Shown here: in pieces, positions 8,773 through 17,287 of the stretch
Layout of the letters: every line of letters begins with the position of its first letter
Position numbering within the stretch: position 1 is the first letter of the stretch
NCBI GenBank assembly: GCA_020634885.1
Contig: JACKAW010000001.1
Coordinates: forward strand, 62,001-126,000
Direction: 5' to 3'
From: Anaerolineales bacterium
Lineage (GTDB): Bacteria; Chloroflexota; Anaerolineae; Anaerolineales; Villigracilaceae
DNA length: 64,000 nt
Notes under the pieces: generated by a model
Database searches by the model: none
What the model saw: the letters and a program-made list of their open reading frames with translations, nothing else
What the model was told of the DNA's origin: nothing
Position numbers and translations under genes: made by a program

Positions 8773-9533
8773 ACCTTCAACCCTATCTCGAATTCGCTAC
8801 TTCCCTTGCGTATCACGCGGGGAAGATTACTTTAAGGTACTTCAACACGGGTGTAGTGCCAGATCGTAAAGAGAATAACGACCCAGTAACCATTGCCGAC
8901 CGAGAGGCTGAAGCCTATGTGCGGGCACAAGTAGAGAAGCATTATCCGGATCATGCCATTGTAGGGGAAGAATACGGCGAGCGTGAAGGAAAATTGCCAT
9001 TTCGTTGGATCGTTGACCCCATTGACGGCACCATCTCTTTTGTGCGCGGCGTGCCATTATATGGAGTTCTGATTGCGCTGGAAGTTGAAGGCGTGGTGAA
9101 AGTTGGCGCGGCATACTTCCCTCCATTGGATGAGATGTTGACCGCTGGAGAGGGTCTTGGCTGCTGGTGGAATGGTCGCCGCGCTCGTGTTTCGAGCGTG
9201 AGCAAACTTTCAGAAGCCTGTGTGGTCACTTCAGACTTTCAACATTTGTCAGCCAAAATGAGTGATGTAGTGCAGCGCTTTGAAAAACGAAGGGCGTTGT
9301 TGCGTACCTGGGGTGACGCCTATGGCTATTTGCTGGTGGCAACGGGGCGCGCAGAGGTGGCGCTGGATCCGCGCATGGATGTGTACGACTGCGGTCCCTA
9401 TCCGGTGATTATGAAAGAGGCGGGTGGCTTCTTTGGCGCATGGAATGGGATAGAAGGACACGCACACGGTGAAGGGCTTGCTTGCAACGCCGCACTCCAG
9501 CACGAGGTTTTGAGTTTGATGCGCGATGGATGA
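8769..9533 (+). CDS. Inositol-monophosphatase-family phosphatase (IMPase / HisN-like)
   Basis: 254 residues with the Mg-dependent phosphatase motifs GEEYGE, WIVDPIDGTISFVRG (the DPxDGT signature) and the C-terminal DPRMDVYDCGPYPVIMKEAGG. The WGDAYGY stretch resembles HisN-type histidinol-phosphatases, but a general inositol or sugar phosphatase is equally possible. It is coupled to the upstream nucleotidyltransferase by an ATGA overlap. Confidence 0.85.
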   Translation: MNLQPYLEFATSLAYHAGKITLRYFNTGVVPDRKENNDPVTIADREAEAYVRAQVEKHYPDHAIVGEEYGEREGKLPFRWIVDPIDGTISFVRGVPLYGVLIALEVEGVVKVGAAYFPPLDEMLTAGEGLGCWWNGRRARVSSVSKLSEACVVTSDFQHLSAKMSDVVQRFEKRRALLRTWGDAYGYLLVATGRAEVALDPRMDVYDCGPYPVIMKEAGGFFGAWNGIEGHAHGEGLACNAALQHEVLSLMRDG

Positions 9534-9571
9534 AATCAGTTAAATTTCTGTACGAAGAGTCAAACCTAACG

Positions 9572-9577
9572 TATAAT
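9572..9577 (+). promoter_or_regulatory. -10 box exactly 6 nt before the ATG (leaderless promoter)
   Basis: A consensus TATAAT ends 6 nt before the ATG at 9584, which puts the expected +1 at the A of the start codon. The promoter lies inside the 3' flank of the phosphatase gene, so the next gene probably has its own leaderless transcript. Confidence 0.6.
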
Positions 9578-9583
9578 CGAATC

Positions 9584-10162
9584 ATGAGCGAAGACAAAAG
9601 CAGCCGACTCCCTTACCGCCTTCGAGAGCCCTTCCTAAGTGCAACGGAAGCGGCTCTTTTTCGTCTATTGAATGAGTTGATGGGGAAGCGTTATATCATT
9701 TGCCCCAAAGTGGCTTTGTCTGATCTGTTCATGATCGTGCGCCCTAATGAGAATGTTCATTTCTTCAACAAGATATTCCGCAAACATGTAGATTTTGTAC
9801 TTTGCGACCCCAATACATACGCACCCGCCTTCGGGGTTGAAATGGTGAAATCCATTGCAAAATCTGGGATGAGGGAGTCGGATAAATTTCTTTCAGAAAT
9901 TTTCGCAGATGCAGGGCTTCCGCTTGTGCATGTCCCGGTCAATGATTCGTATGTGGCGGCAGACTTGATTGCTTTGTTCCAATTGGCGGTGGTAAAGGCA
10001 GGCAAGATACCCCCAAATCTGGAGGCAGATTCGGTTCCAAATTGCCCTGTGTGCGGCAAGATGATGGTGCTGCGAATGCATCGCTCTGGTGCAAGTGAGG
10101 GGAAAAAATATTACGGTTGTATGGATAGCCCCACTTGCAACGGTGTGGTTCCAATTGATTAG
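9584..10162 (+). CDS. DUF2726 protein with C-terminal topoisomerase-type zinc finger
   Basis: 192 residues. The N-terminal two thirds match DUF2726 (LSATEAALFRLLNEL, ICPKVALSDLF, DFVLCD, VEMVKSIAKSG ... FLSEIFADAGLPLVHVPV), a predicted restriction-endonuclease-like (PD-(D/E)xK-type) nuclease fold. The C-terminus is a four-cysteine zinc ribbon (CPVCGKMMVLRM ... KYYGC ... CNGVV) as in DNA topoisomerase I tails. A role in nucleic-acid processing is likely, but no activity is established. The start at 9584 is chosen from the fold and the promoter position. Confidence 0.75.
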   Translation: MSEDKSSRLPYRLREPFLSATEAALFRLLNELMGKRYIICPKVALSDLFMIVRPNENVHFFNKIFRKHVDFVLCDPNTYAPAFGVEMVKSIAKSGMRESDKFLSEIFADAGLPLVHVPVNDSYVAADLIALFQLAVVKAGKIPPNLEADSVPNCPVCGKMMVLRMHRSGASEGKKYYGCMDSPTCNGVVPID

Positions 10163-10647
10163 ATTTCAGAAATTTCGGGGGAGATCCTTTGTAAACTGAT
10201 TTTGCCGCGCTGCTGAAGTATTTTGAAAATTCCAAAAGCAATCCCAACACAAAAGTAACCAAATACCAGGCTAAGCCCGCCAAGAAATGCGGAGTATGCA
10301 AGTACGTTTTCTACAAACCCGGCAAGATCGTTCGTAGCAATAAATAAAAATCCCATTTCAGCGACCATTAAGAATGCCAGAAGAATTGGTGAGATCAGCC
10401 CCATTTTACGCAGCACGTCTAGAGGTTTGTTCCTGCTCCATACCCACAAAATAATTGCCAGGATCGTGTATGGGAAAAACCATAGCAAAATTCCGAGCAG
10501 GTAGAACATGGCGGGCATAAAAACAATATCCCATACTGGCGGAATATCTACATTGAGCTGTGTGATAGGGAAGATTATCAATGCGCACAACACCCAAAGA
10601 ATGTAGGGAATGAACAGGGCTGAGCGGAAAAAACTTTGAGGTTTCAT
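10159..10647 (-). CDS. Four-helix integral membrane protein, unknown function
   Basis: 162 residues with four strongly hydrophobic segments (near residues 10-30, 42-70, 83-105 and 118-145) and no recognised domain. Its start overlaps the stop of the upstream epimerase gene as ATGA, so it is the third gene of the GbsR-epimerase-membrane protein operon. Its stop overlaps the convergent zinc-finger gene by 4 nt. Confidence 0.7.
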   Translation of the reverse strand: MKPQSFFRSALFIPYILWVLCALIIFPITQLNVDIPPVWDIVFMPAMFYLLGILLWFFPYTILAIILWVWSRNKPLDVLRKMGLISPILLAFLMVAEMGFLFIATNDLAGFVENVLAYSAFLGGLSLVFGYFCVGIAFGIFKILQQRGKISLQRISPEISEI

Positions 10648-11552
10648 GAGAAATGCTTCTTTATTTCAGAGGCGTAGCGAGCGCCAGTGGTTGCTTTATT
10701 TTCGTTGAGCCAATCTTTGAAAACGGTTTTGGCAAGGGCAGGATGTTTGGAAACAAGCAAGTTCCCCATTAATCCGTCCACTTCTTCCGGGGTCAAAATG
10801 ACATCGCTTACAAAAAGGCTGAGGAATTGAGCCGCAAGTAACGCCAGGCGCGGAGGCACTGAAATGAGCGGACGTTTTGCGCCAATGGTTTCGCCAACTA
10901 CATTAACCAATTCCTTGAATGTGTATGCGTCAGGACCAACCGCATCGACAATATAATTGTCCTTGCTGTACACACCTTCAACTGCCAGCTTCGCCAGGTC
11001 ATCTACATGGACGGGTTGAATACCATACGAACCATCACCGGGGATCAGGAAGAAGGGCAGCCTGCGCAAAAGAAATGCAATGTTGTTGATGAGAATATCC
11101 TCGCCGCCGCCATATAGAACGGTGGGGCGTAAGATCGCATACGACATCCCCGACTCGGTCACTGCTTTTTCATTTGCCGCCTTGCCCCAATAGTAGGGCA
11201 GGTGTGAGTCCTCAGAGGGATTTGCAATGCTGACGTGAACCATGCGTTTGACGCCTGCTTTCACCGCTGCGTTTACCAGCGCTTTTGTATTTTCAACGGC
11301 TTGGGGTTGGGTATTTGTTCCCTTGTCGAAACGGATCCAGTACGTGTTTATAAGAACGTCCACGCCCCGCAGGCTTTCGGTCAACTCTGTTTCATTTGCA
11401 AAATTTAGTGGGAAGCTTTTTATTTTGCCTTCAAAAGAATTTGGACGATTGGGGTGATTTGTAAGAGTAATAACTTCATCCCCTCGTTCTAAAAGATGCT
11501 TGGTAATGTATTTGCCTGAATAACTAAAAGCACCAGTCACTGCGATTTTCAT
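10644..11552 (-). CDS. NAD(P)-binding epimerase / NmrA-like SDR protein
   Basis: 302 residues with an N-terminal Rossmann fold (VTGAFSYSGKYITKHLLERG), the VDVLINTYW strand, and a YYWGKAANEKAV motif in the position of the SDR YxxxK catalytic pair. It resembles atypical extended SDRs (NDUFA9/YbjT-like) that act as quinone or NAD(P)-linked reductases or as redox sensors. It is translationally coupled to the GbsR-family gene upstream (ATGA at 11549-11552), so it is probably the effector under that regulator. Confidence 0.8.
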   Translation of the reverse strand: MKIAVTGAFSYSGKYITKHLLERGDEVITLTNHPNRPNSFEGKIKSFPLNFANETELTESLRGVDVLINTYWIRFDKGTNTQPQAVENTKALVNAAVKAGVKRMVHVSIANPSEDSHLPYYWGKAANEKAVTESGMSYAILRPTVLYGGGEDILINNIAFLLRRLPFFLIPGDGSYGIQPVHVDDLAKLAVEGVYSKDNYIVDAVGPDAYTFKELVNVVGETIGAKRPLISVPPRLALLAAQFLSLFVSDVILTPEEVDGLMGNLLVSKHPALAKTVFKDWLNENKATTGARYASEIKKHFS

Positions 11553-12079
11553 TTAAGAACTCCTAAAATGGTTTTGACATTGCCCAGACCAAGTCTTTCC
11601 AACTTTATGACAGCATTCGTCAGACTATCAATCGCATCGAAGAAATCTTGCAGGGCTTGAACTCTTTCGATTAAGAATTGAATTTCCGCTTCATCGCCAG
11701 ATGTTGAGCCTGATTCGAGTTTCTCAAGCGTTTCCCTCACTCCACGCAGTGCCCTGTCAAATTCACTGTTCTGGCGTTCTTTCAATATCGAGCGGATGGA
11801 TGTGTAGAAGTCTGTTTCGGCTTCGTAATAATCTTTACGGTCGCCAAGTTTGCTGGATCGGTGTACCAGACCCATACGCGCTAATGTTCGTACTTCGGTG
11901 CTGACGGCGCCTTTGGTTAAACCAGTTTGAGCTGTTATTTCATCCAAGGCAAGCGGGGTGGGGGAAAGGTATAAGACCGCAAAGATCGTCCCCATGCCTT
12001 TTGGGAACCCCCAAAAACGGCTGATCTGGCTTAGGCTTTCAGTGAAGTCTTGTTTGAGTTGGGAAATTTTGGTTGCCAT
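11549..12079 (-). CDS. GbsR/MarR-family transcriptional regulator
   Basis: 176 residues. The winged helix-turn-helix is FAVLYLSPTPLALDEITAQTGLTKGAVSTEVRTLARMGLVHR, followed by a wing with GDRKDYYEAE and a long C-terminal helical region for dimerisation. GbsR proteins regulate osmoprotectant or membrane-stress genes. ATG 12079 is chosen because an AAGGA site precedes it and the family domain starts there. A perfect 20-bp palindrome lies 20-39 nt upstream of the start, suggesting autoregulation of the three-gene operon. Confidence 0.85.
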   Translation of the reverse strand: MATKISQLKQDFTESLSQISRFWGFPKGMGTIFAVLYLSPTPLALDEITAQTGLTKGAVSTEVRTLARMGLVHRSSKLGDRKDYYEAETDFYTSIRSILKERQNSEFDRALRGVRETLEKLESGSTSGDEAEIQFLIERVQALQDFFDAIDSLTNAVIKLERLGLGNVKTILGVLK

Positions 12080-12098
12080 GGTTATCCTTGTTTTAGAA

Positions 12099-12118
12099 CG
12101 TTTAGTAATTACTAAACG
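12099..12118 (-). promoter_or_regulatory. Perfect 20-bp palindromic operator upstream of the GbsR-family gene
   Basis: CGTTTAGTAATTACTAAACG is an uninterrupted dyad in the promoter region of the regulator gene. Its two 10-bp half-sites match the spacing expected for a dimeric winged-helix repressor. A TTGTAT hexamer lies just upstream on the minus strand. Autoregulation is inferred from position. Confidence 0.65.
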
Positions 12119-12151
12119 AAATATACAACTGTTCCGCTTCTGTGTCAAGGA

Positions 12152-12177
12152 TAAAAAAAGCCGCCAAACTGGCGGCT
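12152..12177 (-). terminator. Rho-independent terminator of the exported-protein gene
   Basis: AGCCGCCA / TGGCGGCT (12159-12166 and 12170-12177) with a 3-nt loop is followed on the minus strand by seven T residues. It lies 15 nt past the stop of the gene ending at 12192. Confidence 0.9.
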
Positions 12178-12191
12178 CGTGAGGTTTTCTT

Positions 12192-12758
12192 TTAGGGCGG
12201 GGAGTAGAACGTATTGAATAACTCAACCCCAACTTTGCCTCTTGCTTCATCCATATATTTTTGAATGGGGATGCGCAGGACAAGCCGTTCTGTTTCGTTT
12301 TTCTCAAACATAAATTCGACAAAACCGTAATTTGGACCCTCCATTGCTTCACGCGGAATTTGTGTAACGGCTTCCATAACTTGCGCCGCAAAATTTCCAA
12401 ATTCTTCCGTTTGCGAGATGTCATCCACGGGTAGGCGGACGTAGAAATCGGTTTCCATCGCGCCAAAGGTTACCGAGCCGTCACTGCGTAGGCAGTCTTC
12501 GCCAAAGAATTGGACGCTTCCTTCGGCTTTGGAGTTGAGGTTCTTAACTTCGGTGTTAAATTGCGCCGTTAATTCAGGCGCATCTTTGTATGCCCAAACA
12601 TAGGCACATTCGTCAGCAGATTCGGTGAAAGAAGCTGGGGCGTTGTCGTCTGCTTGAAGCGCTGAATCAGGTTCGGGCGGAGTGGGAGCCGCAAGTACAG
12701 CGATGGCTGTCGCTGTGCTTAGGATAATCCCAATTGCCAGGTTTCTTTTTGTGCTCAC
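12192..12758 (-). CDS. Exported protein of unknown function
   Basis: 188 residues with a short positively charged N-terminus, a hydrophobic segment (residues 8-23) and an AAPTPPEP junction typical of a Sec signal peptide or N-terminal anchor. The remainder contains one cysteine pair (Cys51 and Cys88) that could form a disulfide outside the cell. No family was recognised. It starts 6 nt after the M20 amidohydrolase gene, with which it probably forms an operon, and is followed by a strong terminator. Confidence 0.65.
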   Translation of the reverse strand: MSTKRNLAIGIILSTATAIAVLAAPTPPEPDSALQADDNAPASFTESADECAYVWAYKDAPELTAQFNTEVKNLNSKAEGSVQFFGEDCLRSDGSVTFGAMETDFYVRLPVDDISQTEEFGNFAAQVMEAVTQIPREAMEGPNYGFVEFMFEKNETERLVLRIPIQKYMDEARGKVGVELFNTFYSPP

Positions 12759-12764
12759 GTCTGT

Positions 12765-13961
12765 TTATTTGCTTTTCAACAGATCGGCGGCGGCAGATGC
12801 CATGAGTGCCACGCCGTTGATGAGTGCGCTTTCGTCAAAATCAAATTTGGGGTGGTGGTGGTTGTAGTTGAGATTTTTTTCAGCGTTGGCTGAGCCAATG
12901 AAGAAATAGCAGCCGTCTACCTTTTCCTGCATCCAGCCCATGTCTTCGGCTCCCATGGTAAGGTATTGGCTGTTCTCAATGGCAGTTTGCGGGAAGAGTG
13001 CATGGGCGGTGGCGTACACACTTTCGGCAACTTCATTATTGTTGATGACGGGGGCGGTGATCTGTTTGATCATAATTTCGGCTTCGCATCCCATGGCGGT
13101 GGCGGTGCTGCGTACCACGGCTTCGAGGCGTTCATGTACTTTTTTGCGGATTTCCGGCTCGAAGGTGCGGATGGTGCCGCCGAGTTCTGCGGTTTGCGGG
13201 ATGATGTTGAATGCGGTGCCGGAGTGAATGGTAGTGACGCTAATGACGGCGGGCTTGAGCGGCTCGATGTTGCGGGCGACGATGCTTTGAATGGCTGTCA
13301 CCATTTGCGCCGCACAAACAATGGGGTCTATGGTGGTTTCGGGGGCTGCGCCGTGACCGCCTTTGCCGGTGATTTTGATGTTGAATAGATCGGCGCCTGC
13401 CATGACGGGACCTTCGGCGGCGTGGATCCAGCCGAGGGGTCTATCGTTCCAGAGGTGAAGGGAGAGGGTTTTTTCTACTTTTGGTCCTTCGAGTACGCCA
13501 TCTCGCATCATCATTAATGCGCCGCCCACTTCTTCGCCGTTGGTGCCTTCTTCAGAGGGTTGGAAGCAGAATTTGATATTGCCTGCAAGTTGATCTTTTT
13601 GTTCGTTGAGAATTTTTGCCACGGTCAAACCAATGGCAGTGTGACCGTCGTGTCCGCAGGCGTGCATGACGCCAGGGTTTTGCGAGGTGTATTCTGCGCC
13701 GGTATCTTCGGTGATGGGCAGGGCGTCCATGTCGAAGCGCAGGAGGATGGTGGGACCGGGTTTGGAGCCTTCCAGGTAGCCGACTACGCCGGTCTTGCCG
13801 ACGCCTTTGGTCACTTCGATGCCAAGGGCTTCAAGTTCTTTGGCAACAATTCCGCCGGTGCGGATTTCGTTGTAGCCAAGTTCGGGGTGCATGTGAAAAT
13901 CACGGCGCATGGCTTGGGTGTAGGGGAAGAGTTCTTTGGCTTTTTCGAGAAAGGGGTTCAT
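12765..13961 (-). CDS. M20-family amidohydrolase (N-acyl-amino-acid/hippurate hydrolase-like)
   Basis: A 398-residue zinc hydrolase. It has the metal-binding MHACGHDGHTAIGL, the catalytic EEG region (PSEEGTNGEEVGGA), a dimerisation domain starting at GKGGHGAAPE, and a C-terminal metal histidine in NYNHHHPKFDFDE. Relatives deacylate N-acetyl or N-benzoyl amino acids or IAA-amino acids. GGAG lies 6 nt before the ATG. The exact substrate is unknown. Confidence 0.88.
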   Translation of the reverse strand: MNPFLEKAKELFPYTQAMRRDFHMHPELGYNEIRTGGIVAKELEALGIEVTKGVGKTGVVGYLEGSKPGPTILLRFDMDALPITEDTGAEYTSQNPGVMHACGHDGHTAIGLTVAKILNEQKDQLAGNIKFCFQPSEEGTNGEEVGGALMMMRDGVLEGPKVEKTLSLHLWNDRPLGWIHAAEGPVMAGADLFNIKITGKGGHGAAPETTIDPIVCAAQMVTAIQSIVARNIEPLKPAVISVTTIHSGTAFNIIPQTAELGGTIRTFEPEIRKKVHERLEAVVRSTATAMGCEAEIMIKQITAPVINNNEVAESVYATAHALFPQTAIENSQYLTMGAEDMGWMQEKVDGCYFFIGSANAEKNLNYNHHHPKFDFDESALINGVALMASAAADLLKSK

Positions 13962-14023
13962 TGCGGCTCCATTTGTTGATGTTCGAACGTTGCGAGTTAG
14001 AGGTTGTTAATTTTGTTTGAGAT

Positions 14024-14755
14024 TTATCCGTACTTTATCACACGAAAACTTTCTTCGTAGCGTGGATTTTCTTCGGTGCTATCTGTGGTGCGACGGGATT
14101 TCATGCGTTCGATGAGTTTATCTACATCTTGAACCTGGGTTTTGTGTTGTAAGATGCCTTGCATTTTTACTTCCCATGTATCGGTGACATCTACTGTGGT
14201 GTTTGGCTGTTGAGTGAGGGAACACCAGATTTCACGCGGCATGTGAGGCTGGAAGCCCTCTTCAAGCAATTCGGGGAAGTAGGTGAGGTTTCCAGCGGCG
14301 GGGAAAACGGCATCCAGCACTACTTGTCCGCAAGCACGGTGGTCGGGGTGGTTGATGCCGTAAGTGGCGAAAAGGTTTTGGGGGTCGCAAGTGACGAGGA
14401 TATCAGGCTTGTGTCTGCGAATTTCGCGGACGACGTCTCGGCGTAGGCTGAGGTCTGGGGTGAGGTAGCCGTCAGGCAGATCCATGAAAAGAGGCGGTTC
14501 GGCTCCGATGACGTTGGCTGCTTCAGCTTGTTCGCGGTGGCGTATCCCGCAGAGTTTTTCCGGCGTCATGTCTGGTGCGGTGGTGGGGTTGAAGCCTTTG
14601 TCGCCACAGGTGAGCAGGAGGTATTGAACGCTGTGTCCTTCACGTGCCCATTTGGCAAGTGTTGCACCGCAAAAAAATTCTGGATCATCTGGGTGAGCCA
14701 GAATGACCAGAATTTTTTGTTTTGTTTCCCATTTATTATTTTGCTGGTCTGTCAT
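14024..14755 (-). CDS. PIG-L family deacetylase
   Basis: 243 residues from ATG 14755. LVILAHPDDPEFFCGATLAKW contains the AHPDDE-type zinc site, and HPDHRACG supplies the third metal histidine near the middle of the protein. The family removes acetyl groups from GlcNAc-containing small molecules or glycolipids (MshB/BshB-like). The start overlaps the end of the PSP1 gene by 20 nt, so the two are co-transcribed. A thiol-cofactor or sugar substrate is possible but not shown. Confidence 0.85.
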   Translation of the reverse strand: MTDQQNNKWETKQKILVILAHPDDPEFFCGATLAKWAREGHSVQYLLLTCGDKGFNPTTAPDMTPEKLCGIRHREQAEAANVIGAEPPLFMDLPDGYLTPDLSLRRDVVREIRRHKPDILVTCDPQNLFATYGINHPDHRACGQVVLDAVFPAAGNLTYFPELLEEGFQPHMPREIWCSLTQQPNTTVDVTDTWEVKMQGILQHKTQVQDVDKLIERMKSRRTTDSTEENPRYEESFRVIKYG

Positions 14756-15686
14756 TTTTCTTTTTCTTCGCCTTGCCGCAATTACAAGCGCCGCCTTCGT
14801 GACGTTCACATGGAGCTTCGGATTTTTTCCGCAAGGCTTCCAGTTCATCCCAAGGCTGTATCTCTTCGCGGGTAAAGGTATGGTATTGCGGACGCTCGCC
14901 CTCGACTTCGACCAATACAGTCACTCTCTCGCTCATGGGTTGAATATCAATGACTTTTCCCTCGCCCTTGGGCGTGACCACGCGTTTGTTGCGTTTGGGT
15001 AATTTTTTGCGGGCTTCAACATATTGCTCATATTCGTAGATGAGACAGCAGCGCAAACGTCCGCACATGCCGGTGATCTCATCGGGCGTGAGGGAGATAC
15101 CCTGTTCTTTTGCCATTTTGATGGAGATGGGCGAGAAGTCAGTGAGGAATTTGGAGCAGCAGCGGGTTTCGATTCCGCAGGCGCCCATGCCGCCAATGAG
15201 TTTTGCCACATCACGCGGACCGATCTGGCGCATTTCGATATGAGAGTGAGGGTGTTGATCCTGCATATCTTTGCGCAGGGATTTGAGATCGACCTTTTCT
15301 TCCTGTTCTGTGCTGTAAAGAAAGGTGAGGCGTGAGCCGTCGTAATTGTATTCGGCGGCGACGACTTTGATCGTTTTTAGCAGCCCCAACTCAGAAGCGC
15401 GGGCGCGGCAGTTGATCATGGCTTCGGTCTGTTTGTTACGCCAGGATTGCTGCAAGAGCAGGTCGCGCGGGGTTGCGCGCCGTTCGACGGATTTCCAGCC
15501 GCCTTCAGGCTTGGCAGGGGCTTCTTCGAGGATTTGAATGATTTCGCCGAGGTGATACCCTCGGGAGGTATCCACGATCACATGCTCGCCAACTGTAAGG
15601 TCGGGCAGGGCGGAGGAGTCAAAATGATAAACCTTGCCGATGGGATTAAATCGTACACCGATAATGTTTTTGATGTCTGTTTGCAT
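14736..15686 (-). CDS. ricT: PSP1-domain protein (RicT/YaaT-like)
   Basis: 316 residues. The PSP1 domain is followed by the cysteine-rich motif CGRLRCCLIYEYEQY. Upstream of that lie GACGIETRCCSKFL and KMAKEQ, typical of RicT, a member of the Y-complex that binds Fe-S clusters and influences RNase Y in Bacillus. The C-terminus ends in a Lys-rich tail with CNCG. The gene has a TATAAT box 7 nt before its ATG and no Shine-Dalgarno, and diverges from a histidine kinase gene. Confidence 0.85.
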   Translation of the reverse strand: MQTDIKNIIGVRFNPIGKVYHFDSSALPDLTVGEHVIVDTSRGYHLGEIIQILEEAPAKPEGGWKSVERRATPRDLLLQQSWRNKQTEAMINCRARASELGLLKTIKVVAAEYNYDGSRLTFLYSTEQEEKVDLKSLRKDMQDQHPHSHIEMRQIGPRDVAKLIGGMGACGIETRCCSKFLTDFSPISIKMAKEQGISLTPDEITGMCGRLRCCLIYEYEQYVEARKKLPKRNKRVVTPKGEGKVIDIQPMSERVTVLVEVEGERPQYHTFTREEIQPWDELEALRKKSEAPCERHEGGACNCGKAKKKKNDRPAK

Positions 15687-15693
15687 GGGCGCA

Positions 15694-15723
15694 ATTATAC
15701 TAGATGGGATCGCCCTCTCTCAA
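15694..15723 (-). promoter_or_regulatory. Leaderless-type promoter of the PSP1 gene
   Basis: On the minus strand, TTGAGA (15718-15723), an 18-nt spacer and TATAAT (15694-15699) are followed after 7 nt by the ATG at 15686. The expected +1 falls at or next to the start codon. Confidence 0.65.
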
Positions 15724-15779
15724 AAGTATATGGCTGGGGAGTCGTCCTCTGCTGCCAGTAATTTATTATCGAAAAGCAA

Positions 15780-15809
15780 TTGTTATGAAGCATACGCCAG
15801 GGGTATACT
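15780..15809 (+). promoter_or_regulatory. Leaderless-type promoter of the cNMP-binding kinase gene
   Basis: TTGTTA (15780-15785), an 18-nt spacer and TATACT (15804-15809) are followed by 6 nt and the ATG at 15816. It is back-to-back with the PSP1 promoter in a 129-nt divergent region. Confidence 0.65.
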
Positions 15810-15815
15810 CTCTTT

Positions 15816-17030
15816 ATGAAAGAGATCGAAGAAAAGATTTCACTGTTGCGCCTTGCCTTTGGCGGACTTACCGACGCCGAGTTAGAGGAAGTGGCGGCAT
15901 TAACCGAACTGCGCGACTATCCTGCGGATCACATCTTGTGCCAGGAAGGTGCCTACGAAGAGGTGTTTTACATTATTGCCGAGGGGTCTGCGGCGATCAG
16001 TAAGCATATAGGTGAAGCAGAGGGAGATCGAGTTTTGCGTATGGCAGGGAAAGGCGATCTTGTGGGCGAAATGGCGCTTATTCAAAATGCGCCGCGCGCG
16101 GCAACCGTCCGCACAGTAGGGGTTTGCCGCGTTTTGGAAATGGACAAACTCCATTTTGAAACCATGCTCAAGCGCAGTCCACAGGTGGCGTTGGATATTG
16201 TCCGCATCACATTGAACCGTTTGCGTGAAAATGATCAGACGATGATCGCCGACCTGCAAAGGTCGAACGAGGTGCTGCGACAGTTAGACCGAAATAAATT
16301 GGAGTTCATTCAAGTGGCGGCACACGAACTTCGTACCCCCATGACAGTTCTAAAAGGATATACCAACCTGCTTGCTGCTTCGCCCGAGCTGCAAAAAGAT
16401 TCTGCCTTGAGTGCAGTGGTGGATGGAATTCTCAAAGGCACAGATCGTATGCATTCCGTTGTCAATACCATGTTGGATGTAACCCGCATTGATGGGGAAA
16501 AACTTGAAATACGTTTCACCCCGATCTTATTGAAGCAACTTGTGCGGGAGGTGATCGGAAAATTACAAAAGCCCGCCTCAGAGCGAACCATTGAGCTGCT
16601 CTACTTTCAGGAGGAGGATACACCCCTCATCCACGGCGACCCGGACTTGATCTCAAAAGCTCTTTATCACCTGATCGTCAACGCCATCAAATACACGCCC
16701 GATGGGGGCAATATAACGATCTCAGTGAAACCAGAAATTCTCGGTAACGATACGCCTGCGATCCTGATCAGCGTGCAAGATACAGGCATCGGTTTGGATT
16801 CCGAACACCATGAACTGGTTTTCGAGAAGTTCTATCAAACGGGTGATGCCGCCATCCACTCTTCGGGGACAACCTCTTTCAAGGGTGGTGGACCAGGGCT
16901 TGGGCTTGCCATTGTTCGCGGGGTGGCGCGTGCGCATGGCGGCAAAGTATGGGTGGAAAGCGCCGGACATGACGAAACGAATTTTCCCGGCAGTGTGTTT
17001 TATCTGCATTTGCCAGTGAAGTTTTGGTAA
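15816..17030 (+). CDS. Soluble histidine kinase with N-terminal cyclic-nucleotide-binding domain
   Basis: 404 residues without a membrane segment. Residues 1-125 form a CRP-type cNMP-binding domain whose phosphate-binding cassette reads GEMALIQNAPRAATVRT, including the conserved Glu and Arg that contact cyclic nucleotide. A coiled-coil linker leads to HisKA (phosphoacceptor His170 in AAHELRTPM) and a HATPase domain with NAIKYT, DTGIGL and GGGPGLGLAIV. A cytoplasmic sensor kinase driven by cAMP is the natural reading, but ligand and partner are unknown. It is transcribed alone. No response regulator is adjacent, though one lies at 58.2 kb. Confidence 0.88.
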   Translation: MKEIEEKISLLRLAFGGLTDAELEEVAALTELRDYPADHILCQEGAYEEVFYIIAEGSAAISKHIGEAEGDRVLRMAGKGDLVGEMALIQNAPRAATVRTVGVCRVLEMDKLHFETMLKRSPQVALDIVRITLNRLRENDQTMIADLQRSNEVLRQLDRNKLEFIQVAAHELRTPMTVLKGYTNLLAASPELQKDSALSAVVDGILKGTDRMHSVVNTMLDVTRIDGEKLEIRFTPILLKQLVREVIGKLQKPASERTIELLYFQEEDTPLIHGDPDLISKALYHLIVNAIKYTPDGGNITISVKPEILGNDTPAILISVQDTGIGLDSEHHELVFEKFYQTGDAAIHSSGTTSFKGGGPGLGLAIVRGVARAHGGKVWVESAGHDETNFPGSVFYLHLPVKFW

Positions 17031-17192
17031 TTTTACTGCCCTGCTTGTGTGTATCTAAAACATACGGGGAGTACATTATCCCCCCCCAATATCCTACTGC
17101 CAAGGTTAATTATCTTTGTTATATTCGCCACGTTGTTAGCAACAGTTTTTATTAATTGGACTTGTGCAGAATTTACCGTGATAAATGGAGAT

Positions 17193-17227
17193 AAACAGAC
17201 GGATAAAGTATCTTTATGCGTCTGTTT
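17193..17227 (+). promoter_or_regulatory. Stem-loop in the leader of the Cys-rich exported protein gene
   Basis: AAACAGACG (17193-17201) pairs with CGTCTGTTT (17219-17227), and an inner ATAAAG/CTTTAT helix follows after one mismatch. It lies 60 nt upstream of the start at 17288 and downstream of the kinase gene. It may terminate the kinase transcript (a short T-run follows) or be a leader structure. The rest of the 257-nt gap is AT-rich, with no other gene seen. Confidence 0.5.
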
Positions 17228-17287
17228 TAAATTCTGACAAGGACATGATTTTGCTGACTACATAAACTTTCCCTTAGAGGAGCATGT

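Noticed and set aside
15900..16259. Antisense frame inside the cNMP kinase gene
   Set aside because: Shadow of the kinase coding sequence; no family match.
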